From NCBI RefSeq assembly GCF_008831285.2, contig NC_045147.1:1-64000 (forward strand): a stretch of DNA of 64,000 nucleotides, in the 5' to 3' direction. The DNA is from Nymphaea colorata. Lineage: Eukaryota; Streptophyta; Magnoliopsida; Nymphaeales; Nymphaeaceae. This document shows, piece by piece, positions 34,101 through 45,632 of the stretch (within the stretch, counting starts at the first letter, position 1; each line of letters begins with the position of its first letter). A program made the position numbers and the translations under genes. The notes beneath the pieces are model-generated. The model had not been told where the DNA came from, ran no database searches, and saw only the letters and a program-made list of their open reading frames with translations.

Positions 34101-36457
34101 TATGAAAATAAAAATGCAATAATATAAAACGCCAAAAGAATGCTAATACAGTAGTATAGACAGAGCTATAAACTTGAAGCATAAAGTATGATGAACACAA
34201 AAGTGCATGCAAAACACCTGTACTAACAATTCAATAGCAGCAAAGAATAAGATGAGAGGAAGAGAAGAAAGAAAATAATTAAAAGTAGATATCAAACCTC
34301 ATGTTCCTCTTCCTTATCTTTTTGCACTTTTATGGCTTTGGTTTTGTGAAAGAACTGGGTACTTGATCCTTTGAAATCATTGATAGCACTGAGATTGAGC
34401 GACCCTGCCTTGGTGGCCTTGAGAAATGGAACACTTCCTGGTGGGCAGCTCTCCATTTTCGGGCCAATTCCTTCCAAATTGTCATGTGTCGGCTCACGAG
34501 TTTTATCCTCCATTATTTTTACTCGATGTGGTAGAAGTTCTGCTCTCAACTGTAACCAGATTCAGTAAATGGGTAGACATTCATACACAAAGACTTTGTT
34601 TAGTGCTTTTTAGATGGGTTTAAAGTCACATGTACAAGTGAGGTAATTGTAACTAGAAAAATTGGGTTATAATGCAACCGACAATTTTTTTTTATGTATG
34701 TAATTGAATTAAATTAGTATAACATCAAAATTAAAATTGGTTTCCTTGTGTAATGCCAAGTTTAGATTAGGTAACAGAAGCACAACTAGAAGAGAAAGCA
34801 TTGATGAAATAAACATATCAAAAGAGAGAAACAATATTTAGAAATGAAGTGATGAAAATTTTCTTTGAATTTGGGAAAGAAAGAAAGCTAAACCATACCT
34901 GGGGGTTCCTTCTAATAGAAGGGTGTTTCATGGCAGGCTGACTGTAAAAATCTACACAATCGATCACGTCTCCGTTGTTCAACTAAAAATGAGCAAAAAC
35001 TAATAGTGTCAACTGAAGAGATATGAGAGTATAGAGGCCTATTGCCCATCCTAATATAAAAAGAATTAAGATGATCTCATACATAAAAATTTCTAAGATA
35101 CTCCTCACATCTGGATTTTTAATAAAAGAATAGCACCTAGTGCTTTATGGCAAATTTCCAACCTCTATCTCTGATTTCTACCATATGGAATCCAACTTTG
35201 GGGAGGATGGATTGCTCTTGTATGAAGTACCATTGCATACCTGCTTGTAATATCTAGGAAACAGCATATGTGCTCATGAGATCACTTATTGTCAATATTT
35301 TTCAGTCTCAGGATGTAGCATTTCAGTGATATGCATCCACACACCAAGTTTTGTTGACCTATTTAGGTTTTTAAATTTTAAAAGTGAAAAAAATTATTTC
35401 TTATAACCGAAAATTAGAAACTGTTTTTCTTTCTATACCAGTCTAAGGTTTGAGCATTGTGAAGCACAAGATTCCTAAAGCATTCCTGCTAATTGATAAC
35501 TTGATACCCTAAGGTTGTGTTTGTTTAGATCTATGGTGATCCATGGATTTAAGGTCAGAATCCTCTTCCCCTCCCTCGGACCTTAAATCCATAGTTTTTA
35601 ACATGTAGCATGAACTTAAAATCCATCTTAAACTCAGGATGTCTCAAAACACACCTTTTAATGCAGTCTCGTAGATGACCAAGATGATAATAATGATGTG
35701 GTGATAGGAAGAATACGAGGACTTTTTAAACATACAGGCTCATGTGAAGAAACCAGCATTGCTAATAAGTTTAATACAGGCCCCTTGGGCTTTAAGTCAT
35801 TTCATATAAGAGACATTTGATGAGACCTGAAAGTGTAAAATTAAAATTCTCCTTTTTTAGGAAATGGGAATTGCGTTATCAAACAAAAAAAAAATTTGAA
35901 ATTATAGGCTTATTCTTAAACCAAAATTCTGGAATTGTGATTATATCCGGGATTGGAATCCTGATTCCAGAATTTTAGAAATTTTCTTTTCTCTTTGAGA
36001 CCCATGTCTTGAAAATTAATCAATTCTAAAATTTTAATTTATGTTTTATCAAACACGTTGTATTCAGTTCTGGAATCAAAATTTCAAACTATTAAACAAA
36101 AAGGAAAACTAAAACTGAAATGTTCATTTTAATTCTAAAATCAAAATTCAAAGCCATCAAAGATGTTTAGTTGACCACTCTACGGTGATGCAAAGGGCAA
36201 ACACATCATAGATGACCACTCTACAGTGACGCAGAGGGCAAAAGCATCAATCAAAAGTGGACTTTCACTTCTAATTCCTAGAAAATGTCAATAAAATGAA
36301 TGAAAAATAAGAAGAGGTTACCAACCACGATGATCTTGACAGGGGGCTCTTCAGGGTAATATTTTCTCTTCCTACCTTCTATCGCCAAGCAATGGCCCAT
36401 GAACAAGAAGACACTGTACCACAAAAGCAGAGGCAAATGCCTGGTTAGGAAACTCAT
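31138..36457 (-). CDS. Neprosin-family secreted glutamic peptidase (DUF239), six exons
   Basis: Predicted structure: exons 36457-36326, 34982-34899, 34549-34298, 33931-33767, 32956-32801 and 31518-31138, all phase 0, giving 389 residues. Residues 1 to about 25 are a signal peptide (MSFLTRHLPLLLWYSVFLFM, then GHCLA). Residues about 45-150 match the neprosin activation-peptide domain (NNGDVIDCVDFYSQPAMKHP; ESCPPGSVPF). Residues about 157-389 match the neprosin domain (YTGAEGTINIWAP, EAGW at 207-210, QWGGEIVN at 297-304, GPGYDESNCP at the end). By comparison with Nepenthes neprosin, E207 and E301 are the likely catalytic pair. The usual block with a TGCYN..C-type cysteine pair, between the W-rich strand and the G-S/A-S-P strand, is absent. 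The exon 1 donor (GTTGGT) is weak. An alternative exon 5 acceptor would add five residues (NNSYK). Likely exported or vacuolar; substrate unknown. Confidence 0.85.
31733..31965. mobile_element. MITE-like insertion in intron 5 of neprosin gene
   Basis: Starts acagttggcaaactcatgac and ends gagtcagccaattacatc. Same site as in the pseudogene copy, so inserted before the duplication. Interior rich in 'gagtt/gactc' repeats. Confidence 0.55.
33300..33460 (-). mobile_element. SINE-like sequence in intron 4 of neprosin gene
   Basis: On the minus strand an A-box-like tagctggtttga (33441-33430) is followed 28 bases later by a B-box-like ggtttgattcc (33402-33392), as in tRNA-derived RNA polymerase III promoters. 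A (GT)n/(GA)n run lies at 33276-33305. No complete tRNA fold was found, so a SINE relic fits better than a tRNA gene. Target duplications not identified. Confidence 0.42.
35513..35690. mobile_element. MITE-like element in intron 1 of neprosin gene
   Basis: Begins ctaaggttgtgtttg and contains atccatggatttaaggtc and ctcaaaacacacctttt. An inverted relative lies at 38535-38745, where the matching end reads taaggttgcgtttgata. Two copies within 3.3 kb suggest a mobile family. Confidence 0.5.
36173..36252. repeat. 40-bp direct repeat, two units
   Basis: gaccactctacggtgatgca at 36173 and gaccactctacagtgacgca at 36213. It lies in intron 1, 75-155 bases downstream of exon 1. Confidence 0.85.
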
Positions 36458-36543
36458 TTCTCCTGCTTCAGTCCTTCTAAAATGTGATGAAATTCAAAAA
36501 TTTTAGCTTCCATGGCCTTCAAAGTGAAGATATATGCCAAGCC

Positions 36544-36551
36544 TTTATAGT
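36544..36551 (-). promoter_or_regulatory. Putative TATA box of neprosin gene
   Basis: ctataaag on the minus strand, about 90 bases upstream of the ATG at 36457, which leaves room for a 5' UTR of about 55-65 bases. Inferred from position and motif only. Confidence 0.5.
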
Positions 36552-36906
36552 ATATGGCATGTGATATATATATGGAATATGAGTTATTTGAAGGCCTGAA
36601 AATAAGAATCGAGGGAAAGAACAGGAAAGTATATCACTGTTTTTTGAAATAGAAAAAATTTGCCGAATTTGGTGAGCCCAAGATTGTGTTGTTCATATAT
36701 TAATTACATAATAATGATATTGTGAATATTGTCGCCTTCCAATCAACATGGTTTCTTTTAAGGAAGTCAGAGTGCCATTTAAGTGTATTTTAGACCAGCT
36801 AAATTAATGACATAAATCTTGATTTGCATCTCAATTTTAAACCAGCTTGATTAATTATGTAGATCTTGATTTGCATCTCACATGCAAGATCTTAAAAAAC
36901 ACTGAC

Positions 36907-37090
36907 AGCTTGTTTGGATGGATGGAAAAGAAAGGAAAGGGAGGAAAATGGTAGTCAATTCGGTACAAGGGAAAAAAAAAAAAACAAAAAATGTGTTTGG
37001 TTACAAAGAAAAAGAAAGAAAAGAAAGGGAAATGAAAGAATAACTCATTCTTCCCTTTTCTTTCCTTTTCTTTCCCTCCATCCAAAGAGA
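36907..37090. mobile_element. Foldback MITE-like hairpin
   Basis: The left arm has tttggatggatggaaaagaa and the right arm ctttccctccatccaaa, inverted over about 40 bases with purine-rich (left) and pyrimidine-rich (right) arms. The whole forms a long hairpin of about 180 bp. No coding sequence; terminal target duplications not clear. Confidence 0.6.
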
Positions 37091-37099
37091 GCATGGGTG

Positions 37100-38530
37100 A
37101 AATCAAATCGCCCAAGCCCCAGGTTTCAGTAGATTGACCCATTCAGCTATTTAATTGAATTAATTGTAATTTGGCTCATTCCTGAAATGATAATAAACTT
37201 TGACCATTCACCCTTCTAAACCTTGAATTAGAGGGATAACTTGGATCACATAGTCTTCTTTAGACATGCCAATCAGGGGCGGAGCCAAGGGAGGGCCCCA
37301 TATAAAATTTTGAAAAAATGTATTTCAGCCCTTGTTAAAATTTACGGATTCAGTAAAATGTCAAATTGCAATATCTAAAGAGGCTAAAACCATATTTTTT
37401 TAATATTCTGGATCTTTTGGTGGTTCCTGTTTGTAGGCATTGTCTCTGCAATTGCGTTAACATTCTCTGTCACACAAACGAGATTCATATGTGAAAAGCT
37501 AGCTCTTGGAAGTCTTTCTTATAATATTATTTCCTTTTGTAAAAATTTCTTTCATGTCGTTTTGACAGAAAATGCAGCCGCCTGCATGCACCATGATCTT
37601 GGGCTGTTGATAAAAATTAATGTTGCGAATAGGATGTTTTTTGGGGCAAGTGCAGTGAATTAAGAGATACCTGATTGCAAAAGTTAAAGGCTCGAGTGTC
37701 ATGAATATAAAGGCATACTACAAAACTTCATTCAAAATGTCATGTTTAACTCAACTTTAGCACAGGGAATGGTTGTACTCTTTTTGAAACTGCACAAAAA
37801 TTATGCACAGTTGTGTATAATAACAAATGTACCCCTGATTAAGTAAAAATGGAAGCCCTTTTCCGTGGATAAAAAAAGTATTGAAAAAGTTAAAAGTCCT
37901 AAAAATATATTTTTTATAAAAATTCTTAAAATACCCTAACCCCTTTCTTTTTGCCTCCGATGCATATTTGTTACATGCTTCACATGGTGCACTAGTGGAG
38001 ACTGGGGTAGAGCCAAAAAATTATGACTAAGGGGCACCAATAATAAATTTAAAAATTTTAAACGGTGAACAACATGTAAACGAGAAAAATTATCCTAAAG
38101 TGTTAATATAAAAATAAATGTTATTTTGGCCCCCCTGCATGGAGAGGACAATATCCAAACCATTGTCCTCTCTTGTTCTTAGGGAGCCGACAACATATAC
38201 CGACTCAAACATGATGTTTTTGCAACAATGAGTGATCTCACAGTTTTCCATGTTAATGACCATGAACTAATTGGAGCTGGGTTACTAGAACTCCCTAAGA
38301 ATATGAGATGGCTACAAAGGAAAAATGTTTTATTGTGAGATCAGAAAGGAGTGGATTCATTTACATTGAATTCAATCTAGAGAAACTGCAGTCCTCCAAC
38401 TATGCTCCTGCTTCACTTCAGCATACATCTTAGGATTAACTAGGTGGGTTAGTCATGGACTCCGATCGTATCATTTGCTCTTTGTTAATCGATCTTTCTT
38501 TTACAGTGTGAAATAATTTTGCAAGTTTTC
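37100..38530. other. Intergenic, no gene recognised
   Basis: Contains a 'caggggcggagccaag' sequence at 37272 of the same class as the MITE-like elements at 21897 and 30105, and a 'tagagccaaaaaattatgac' variant near 38010. No open frame longer than about 70 codons with recognisable content. Confidence 0.5.
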
Positions 38531-38534
38531 AAGA

Positions 38535-38745
38535 GCTTAAGGTTGCGTTTGATAGCAGACTGCATAAAAAGATGTGTTTTGGGAGATTCTCAGTTTAAAC
38601 AAACTAAAAATTTATCATGGACATTAAATGCATGATACACACTAAAAACCATGAATTTAAGGTCAGATGGAAGGGTAGACAAATCTTAAACCCATGGATC
38701 TAAGATTCTAGGATCTGAGATCACCGCAGATCACCGAGGACTTGG
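38535..38745. mobile_element. MITE-like element, inverted relative of 35513-35690
   Basis: Begins taaggttgcgtttgatagc and contains agatgtgttttgggagattc and aatttaaggtcag, which are the reverse complement of matching parts of the intron-1 element. It ends near ctgagatcaccgcagatcac. Confidence 0.5.
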
Positions 38746-39289
38746 AGGCAACTGGCAGTTCAGATTCAGTCAAATCTCTTTGCAATTTCTAGTGAGGTTG
38801 GTGCTTGATTCTTGCCAGAGATTGAATAAAATTGATGAATCAAACAGTTATCTTAATAATATTGCTATACCAGATGGATTGGGAGATTTGACAATGCTAA
38901 GGCTTAAGAGAGGCCATCCAAGTAGATACAAGAATGTTGCTCAGCATAAAAGATTTCTAACTCCACTGCCCAACTCAACCAACTAATTACAACAGTTCGG
39001 TGCAAACTCTTCAAGAATCTAGTGGATCAGTAATTAACACTTATTTTTTGTGATATTACTATGAGCAGGGGCAGAGGCAGGTGTGGGCAATTGCCTGCAC
39101 AGACCCACAAAGCACACCTTTTTTTATTGACACATTCGGGCAAGTTTTCTTATTTATATGCTGATGCACTTTAAAAGTTTTACTATATGCATGGGAATCA
39201 TGATACATGTTCAAATATGATTTTTATTACTACATGACCACATGGACATAACCATAATATGTAGGTTTATGTAAATGTACACACAAAAT

Positions 39290-39500
39290 ATGTAAACACA
39301 CACACACACACGTATACAAACACAAAACACAAAGTATGAGAGTATCAAATATGGATGTGTTTTAGTGCTCACACACACACACACGCAAGCATGCACAAAG
39401 TACGAAAGCATCAAATATGGATGTGCTTTAGTGCCCACAAACATACACACACACAGAGTATGGGAGCATCAAATATGGATGTGTATTAGTATTCACTCGA
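39290..39500. repeat. Minisatellite of about 70 bp with (CA)n, three units
   Basis: 'atcaaatatggatgtg' recurs near 39345, 39410 and 39468, each copy but the last followed by a CA-rich run. An additional (CA)n lies at 39297-39310. Confidence 0.8.
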
Positions 39501-39542
39501 ACATTTGGTAGGTTGTATTTAGCTCGAAAATCTTCATGAAGA

Positions 39543-39765
39543 TCATATTTGAAGTCGAACCATTAAGTTGCCATTTTGCATGACATGGTATTGGAATAAT
39601 GTCTTGGTTCCAATTGTTCCAAATTCTTCACCATCTATTTTATTATTAACTCCCTCCAATTCTACCCAGTACCCATCGGCACAAGCAAAAATCTCTCTCA
39701 TCATTTTATCAGGTGCAGAACGATGGCAAGTAAAGAAAAGGAAAACAGAGTTAGTGACAAAACCG
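39543..39765 (-). pseudogene. Unassigned coding-like fragment
   Basis: The minus frame from 39720 to the stop near 39543 has the protein-like text DKMMREIFACADGYWVELEG and EEFGTIGTKTLFQYHVMQN. Upstream of it the frame becomes low-complexity. It could be a last exon or a relic. I do not recognise the family, and found no clear acceptor or matching upstream exon. Confidence 0.3.
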
Positions 39766-40034
39766 TAAAAGGTATGTTCCAAATTCCATGTCCTATGAAT
39801 ATATACGAAAAAATTAAGTAGTTCTACTTTTAATTGTAACTGAAGAAATAAGAAATATGTCTGTACTGTAGGACCACCCAAACCCCGAAATAGACTTATA
39901 CACTGGGCATGGGAAGGGGTGGCTTTGACTCTCGTGAACTGCCAAGGAATAGATCTGCAATTGCTAGCAACATGAAACTTCTCACTAATACCCCTATTCC
40001 TAGAGCATACACTTGTTTTGACTTTATCCAGAAG

Positions 40035-40489
40035 TAGGGATGTCAATCAATTGGATTTGAATCAGATATATGCTCAACCATATCCACTTCTTCGAATATT
40101 CACATATTCATATTCAAATATGAACAAAAAAAAGTCATATCTAAATTTGAATCTGAATCTGAAGTCCAATTTCACAATCAGAATTTTATCCCAATCTGAT
40201 TTTTACATTCATACTTGAATCTAAATCCAAATTTTGCACTGAATCTGGCCGATTTTTAAAATATAAGAGCATTGGAGATAAGATATTTATTGAAAACCAA
40301 ATTTGATCTGAATCCAAATGTGAAACCAGTGGATATTTATGTATATCTAAATCCAATCACATGTCATTTCTTAAATTTGTGTCTGATCAAATTTCATAAT
40401 CAGATATTAATTTTTTTTTTCCATGTCCGATTTTTTTGGAATAGTTTGATAACATATCCGATCCAAATCGATTATGTTGACATCCCTAT
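40035..40489. mobile_element. MITE, 455 bp, termini TAGGGATGTCAA / TTGACATCCCTA
   Basis: Perfect 12-bp terminal inverted repeat: tagggatgtcaa at 40035-40046 and ttgacatcccta at 40478-40489. The interior is AT-rich with many 'gaatctgaat/aaatcca' motifs. The 'GGGATGTCAA' end is common in plant non-autonomous DNA transposons. Flanking target duplication not obvious. Confidence 0.8.
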
Positions 40490-41070
40490 CTAAAAGGTTG
40501 ACGTTTTTAAGAATCGGATCTGTGATTGTGTTTTACTAACATCACAACCCTTACTAAAACCCTTTCTATTTTGACTCTTTAACTACATCTTTTCCCTATT
40601 TCCCTATTAGTATAGAAACAGATATGCGGGCGGAGCCATGGGCTGGCAGGGTTCAAGGCACCCCTAAGATTTGGGAAAAATAAGGTTATAATTTTTAAAG
40701 AAATTAATCTGACCCTTATAAAATTCTTGAAGAATATAATTTGTCCCCTGTCAAAATTTTAAAAATTATATTTAGGTCCCAAGAAAATATTTTCTAGCAA
40801 ATAAGTTATGGAATCAAACCACAAAAACTTTTGGTGGGTCTAGAGGTGGACTGACATAAAAGACTCTTAAATCAACAATGTAGGTATAAAGAAATAGATA
40901 TAATTCTGCTATGCTTTGAAGAGAGAGAGTGTGTGTGTAAGAGAGAGAGAGAGGAGGAGGAGGGAAAGGACAATAACCGGTGCACTTGGACTCATAGTGG
41001 CACCCATAATCCCAAAAGTAAACTAAAGACGTGGCTACGACATGCCACCCAACCCAACCCAACTGGTGCG

Positions 41071-41446
41071 CTATGCATCATTTGGGGAGAGAGCGAGAGA
41101 GACTATACCCAGTAGGTTCCAAGGCTTAAACTCATCAACATTGCCAATTCGCTGCGGCTTGTTTGGCCTCTTAAGCTTTAGGATCAAGTGAGAGGATAAC
41201 AATGTGAAGCCTGTTAGAACCATGGTTAAAAGCCAATATAGTTCACCCTTTCTCACCTCTGGGTTGAGTGTTACAACCCTCACCCTGAGCACCTACTTAG
41301 GAAACAATATGACTTCATCATCTTCTTTTGCCATTGCTTCCATGCATCTGATATTTCTTTTCTTAACTGTAGAAAATCTAATGTTTGGATTTCTCCAATG
41401 GCAAGATCCTTTTCTATCTACATCTATTTCTTGAAAATCTTATAAA
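41071..41446 (-). pseudogene. Unassigned coding-like fragment with one hydrophobic segment
   Basis: On the minus strand about 120 codons are open except for one TAG near 41292. Text includes EAMAKEDDEVILFPK, VVTLNPEVRKGELYWLLTMV and KPQRIGNVDEFKPWN; YWLLTMVLTGFTLLSSHLIL looks like a membrane segment. A good donor (CTGG|GTATAG) follows near 41113. It resembles a real membrane-protein exon, but I cannot assign a family. Either an exon of a gene whose other parts I could not find, or a pseudogene. Confidence 0.35.
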
Positions 41447-41449
41447 GTC

Positions 41450-42435
41450 ATGTAGATCTTGTAATATCACCCACATGGGAAAAGATCATTTTATGCAAAA
41501 AATGTCTGTCAGTGGTCTCCAAAAGCAGAAATTTTATCAACTTTCTTATAAATAATATTTCAAGCATAGTTTTTTCTGAAGTCCTATGACATTAATGGAG
41601 TAAAAAAAAGTATTTCATAGTTTGGTAAAATTATTCATCAAAGTAATTAAAAAGTTTGGAAAGCAAATCTTAGGGGATGTAGTTACAGATAATACTTGCT
41701 ACTTACAAAGTTGTAATATGAAGTTAAAATAAATTGAAGGTTTTTTGCATTTTTATGGACACCCTATGCAGCTAGTTGCTTAGATTAGATGCTTCAAGAT
41801 ATTAAAACAATATACTGGCAAAACAAATTTTCTCATTATTTCTTTGGATAATGTATGTTCACAATGTTGTCGCTAAGGTTATGTTTCAATGCCTTGAGCC
41901 TTTCCCTTGTCTAACGAGTAGCTGCTATTTTTTTATTTCTTTTGTATAGTTGTTTTGTTAACTCTATTTTAGTAAAAGACTTTGTGGACCTTAAACCCAG
42001 CAGGTTTGATGCGGACCTTGATGTCCAACCTAATTGCTTTAAATAAGTTTGATATAAAACAAATTAACGTTTGACCAAAAAATCATAATAAATGACATCT
42101 AATTGAATTCAGATTCTATTTTGATTAAATGTATGAACAGATAATAAGCATTGATATAGCATTAACATAACGTTAATAAATATCTGGTCAAATCATGCAG
42201 CCAGATTATTTTTCCTAGTATATCAAAGGTTATTTGTATTTGGCTGTAAGTTTAAAAGTCAGATGCACATTAGATAATTTGAATTTAAAATTAAGCTTAA
42301 ATATGGGATAAGATTTTTCTTTATTTGCATTTGATCAGGGCCGCCGGGCCGAAGGATGATGCCCCTACCCAAACGCTAGTTCCCTATGGTACTGTGATAT
42401 ACCCATGCCATGCTTCAGTTTGCATGTTAATGACA
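41450..42435. other. Intergenic, nothing recognised
   Basis: AT-rich sequence without repeats or convincing open frames, apart from a short GC-rich 'gggccgccgggccgaagg' near 42340. Confidence 0.5.
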
Positions 42436-42439
42436 TGTC

Positions 42440-42525
42440 TTTTACAGTACAAAGAGTCGACACCCTAAGGATTCGAAACATAAATTGAACATCTAATCCA
42501 TTGCACTAACCCCTCAGGGACTCTT
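42440..42525 (-). mobile_element. tRNA-derived SINE-like sequence
   Basis: Minus strand: A-box-like tagtgcaatgg (42508-42498) and B-box-like gtttcgaatcc (42479-42469), with spacing suitable for an internal RNA polymerase III promoter. No complete acceptor stem, so not a tRNA gene. Confidence 0.42.
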
Positions 42526-43019
42526 TATTCTGATTCAAATCCAATTACATAAACATCTAATAAGTCAGACGCAGTAAATGGTGTATACAATTCAAATTTG
42601 ACAAATGGAACATTGTAAATTGTGTATACAATTCAAATTCTGATCATTCTCATATTGGAAATATGTTGAGCTGTAAAAATTGTAACTGTAGCATGACTTG
42701 ACTTTTTTTTTTAGTACCATGAGGAACCTGTATATATATCCATTCTTTCTAAAGCAACAAATAAGAGACAGAATTCTTTACAACAACATTCTCTCTCCCT
42801 ATTATATTAGGCTTCAGCCCTGTTTCATTCCTACATTACTCCACCATTGCTACAGTCAGGTGAGCAGCTATGCATTTTTTTCATCGCAAGAGCCGAACTA
42901 TAATTTCAAAATTTTAAGAAATGCCGAAATACAATTTTTCAAATTTATAAATTAAATTGGAACTTTTAAAACTTGAAACTGCAATTTGACAGCCTGGGTT
43001 TGTGCACTAAGGCCACCCA

Positions 43020-43345
43020 CTTGATGAACCATGGAGCCAGTGAAGAGGGTCATGGGATGCAATCCAATCTTGTCAAGCTGGCTTGGAAATTGCTCGAGTC
43101 CGCTTGAGTCACCAAGAAATCCAGCCACGAGTCAAGCTTGACCTGATTCACCCCTGACTCAGCCCGCCTAGGCCCAACTTACCCCTAACTCGATAACTTG
43201 GCCCTAACTCACCCAATTCTGCTGCAGTGATTTACATTATGGTTATTTGAATACTTCACTGAGTAAACGAGTTAACTTGCTGACCTAGTGATCCAGTCAT
43301 CTGCCGATCCGAGTCCGAGTCATGGGTTCGCCAACTATGCCTATA
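43020..43345. mobile_element. MITE-like element related to those in neprosin intron 5
   Basis: The right end reads catgggttcgccaactatgc, the reverse complement of the left end of the elements at 23545 and 31733. The interior has repeated 'gagtc/gactca' motifs. Opposite orientation and somewhat longer. Confidence 0.5.
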
Positions 43346-43349
43346 CAAA

Positions 43350-45010
43350 CGTAACCCTATCAGTTTACTGTTGAAATCTGCTTGGTCTTGAATATCTGCC
43401 TTCCTTCCATCCACCACCTGTGAATGAAATCATCAAGCTAATTGTGCGTTTCAGTATGATTCCTTCCAAACAATAGCAGTCTTGAAACTCAGATCTACAT
43501 GAAGTCCAATTTTACATGTCAAATTTGGATACAATTAGTGACCGAATGCTAGTACGTGGAAAAGTCAAAAAGAAGTTAGTTATAAGCACAATTTAAAAAT
43601 ACTACATTTTGAAATTGAATTAATATAGAAAGTTTTGTAACATGACCACGCTGACAAAAATATCACAATAGTAAATGAGTGAAAACTTGTCAAGTTTTAC
43701 AAGTCGTTTCTCTTCTTAATATCGAATCGAAGGTAGCTGTGATTCTGATAATGGATACTACGCAGTGAATTTTGGTCCCTCACTGTGACTGCAATTCAGA
43801 AATATTAGAGTACCAACCAGCGATTATAATCCTGATCTAAAAACCATTAACTTGCTTCGGGTTTCTCTGGATTACTTCTCAAATTCTGTTGTTGGTCTGT
43901 AGGCCTGTGTGCCTTGTTCTCTGTTCTCTGTTTTTTTTATTCCTCTTGTATTCTTTAATTCTCTTAAAAGATAGGAAACCGCATCTCCCAGCAGATTTGC
44001 ATCGAAATTATATGAAAAAAGTAAGAGAACCATGGTTGATTGGTAAACTGCCACTAAAAATTTGACAGTTGTTCCAAAAATTGTCTGCTTCTTGAGGTTT
44101 CACTCGTGTTCATGTATTTCCTTCCTGTTCTGTTAAAGAACACCCTCTCCATCTCTCGTAAAAGTGGTTTAAGCTTTTCATTTTGTTCTTACAAGATGTA
44201 CCTACATTAATAATGTCGCGTTCGACTAATAAAAAAGAAGAGGGCCGCCCGTACGTCCACTGTTAAATGAGTGAAAACTTGTCAAGAAAAAACATGCCAA
44301 GCGTACTTTTGACTTTGTGGTTTTACTTAATGTTTCCAACGAGTAACTTTTAGAATAATAATGGAAAAAAGAAAGTTCGCCTGAATAATTTAGATATTAA
44401 CAAAAGATAGCTCACGATTTAAGCATAGTCGAAACCATATATTAATATGTGCAATAGAAAGGGTCAATCTAAACCAATAAACGTGAAATTCGTTGGCATT
44501 GTGGATATTTCAGTTAGTTTATCTTTCAATAGCTTAAGATTTAATTGAAGGAGGTCATGTCCAACCACAAGACCAGACCAAACTTAGGTGTTATTTCATA
44601 ATATCAAAAGGTAGTTTGTATATTATTGAATATTGCCTTATTTTGTGCATAGTAATGTTTCAAAATTTCAATTCTTTTTTTGTTTATTTCTGTTGATAAA
44701 TTTATCCATGTGGAATAAATTAATGGTACCAAGAGGCATAATTCAAACGGGTAAACTTAGGAGTATAATACTTGGGAGTGCATTATACGACGTGTCTCCG
44801 AACTTGTTCGAGGCTATGTTTTTATACCATGTCCTATATGCAAGTTAAAGTACATGGAGATTTTGCCACTTAGTACGACACAGTTACAGGAGAGACTTAG
44901 AGGTGGTTCTGCACGGTCAATCCTCCCACTCATCCAACATAAACAAATTAATGACATCACATAAACAAATGTGCAAACTCTCTTTTCAAATGTTAAAATA
45001 AAGCAGCCCC
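43350..45010. other. Intergenic, nothing recognised
   Basis: AT-rich, with only short chance open frames. No tandem repeat or transposon end was identified. Confidence 0.45.
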
Positions 45011-45013
45011 TAG

Positions 45014-45300
45014 CTAGCTAAAGATGAAAGTATAAAAAGAAGAAAAAGAAAAACATCCAAGGTGACATCGAATTGTTTCATTGTGCTCCATTGATTGTTC
45101 ATGTCGTAGCAGCAGTCTGAGTCGATCATTGAGCCGAGGATACAGCCGGTTCTTGTACCCACGTATCTTCTCAAGGTGTTCCGACAAGAACAAAAGAGTC
45201 ACAATCATGAACTCAATGGACAGCTTGTTCCACTCCACCGGGCGGATGACATCCAAAGAAAATTCATCTCGTGCAACGACGTAGCCAGCAACAAAACTTT
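45014..45300 (-). pseudogene. Unassigned coding-like fragment
   Basis: The minus frame reads FVAGYVVARDEFSLDVIRPV and IVTLLFLSEHLEKIRGYKNR before a stop near 45014. The composition looks protein-like, but no family is recognised and no start or splice context is convincing. Confidence 0.28.
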
Positions 45301-45616
45301 TGACTAAAAATTGACGTTATTTGCCAATAAAATAGAAAGGGACAGGACATGAACGTAATGTTATCCAGAACGTGGAGAAAACAAACGTCGACATGCCCGT
45401 GAAATCTGAAAAGGAATAATAAGAGAAATACCCAGTATGCTACAATCGCAGCTTTGTATTATAAATTCATTGTTTAATTGCGCTTCCTTCATTTGATTCC
45501 GACAGCAATATCCTGGGCGGAACCACAGCTGTGAATATGAGCCGGAGAGAGATCCCTGTACAGCGACATGGATGGATGCTTGTGAAGTTATCATCCATAT
45601 CTTCTTCGATTTCACT

Positions 45617-45632
45617 CCCCCCCCCCCCCCCC
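45617..45632. repeat. Run of 16 C
   Basis: Uninterrupted C homopolymer within otherwise mixed sequence; the length is uncertain because such runs are error-prone in sequencing. Confidence 0.8.

Noticed and set aside
39543-40046. Full 167-codon minus-strand ORF as one gene
   Set aside because: Its upstream half crosses low-complexity sequence and the right-hand end enters the MITE at 40035; only the last 60 codons look protein-like, so only that part is listed.
42440-42525. tRNA gene on the minus strand
   Set aside because: A and B boxes are present, but acceptor and anticodon stems do not form, so a SINE-type relic is more likely.
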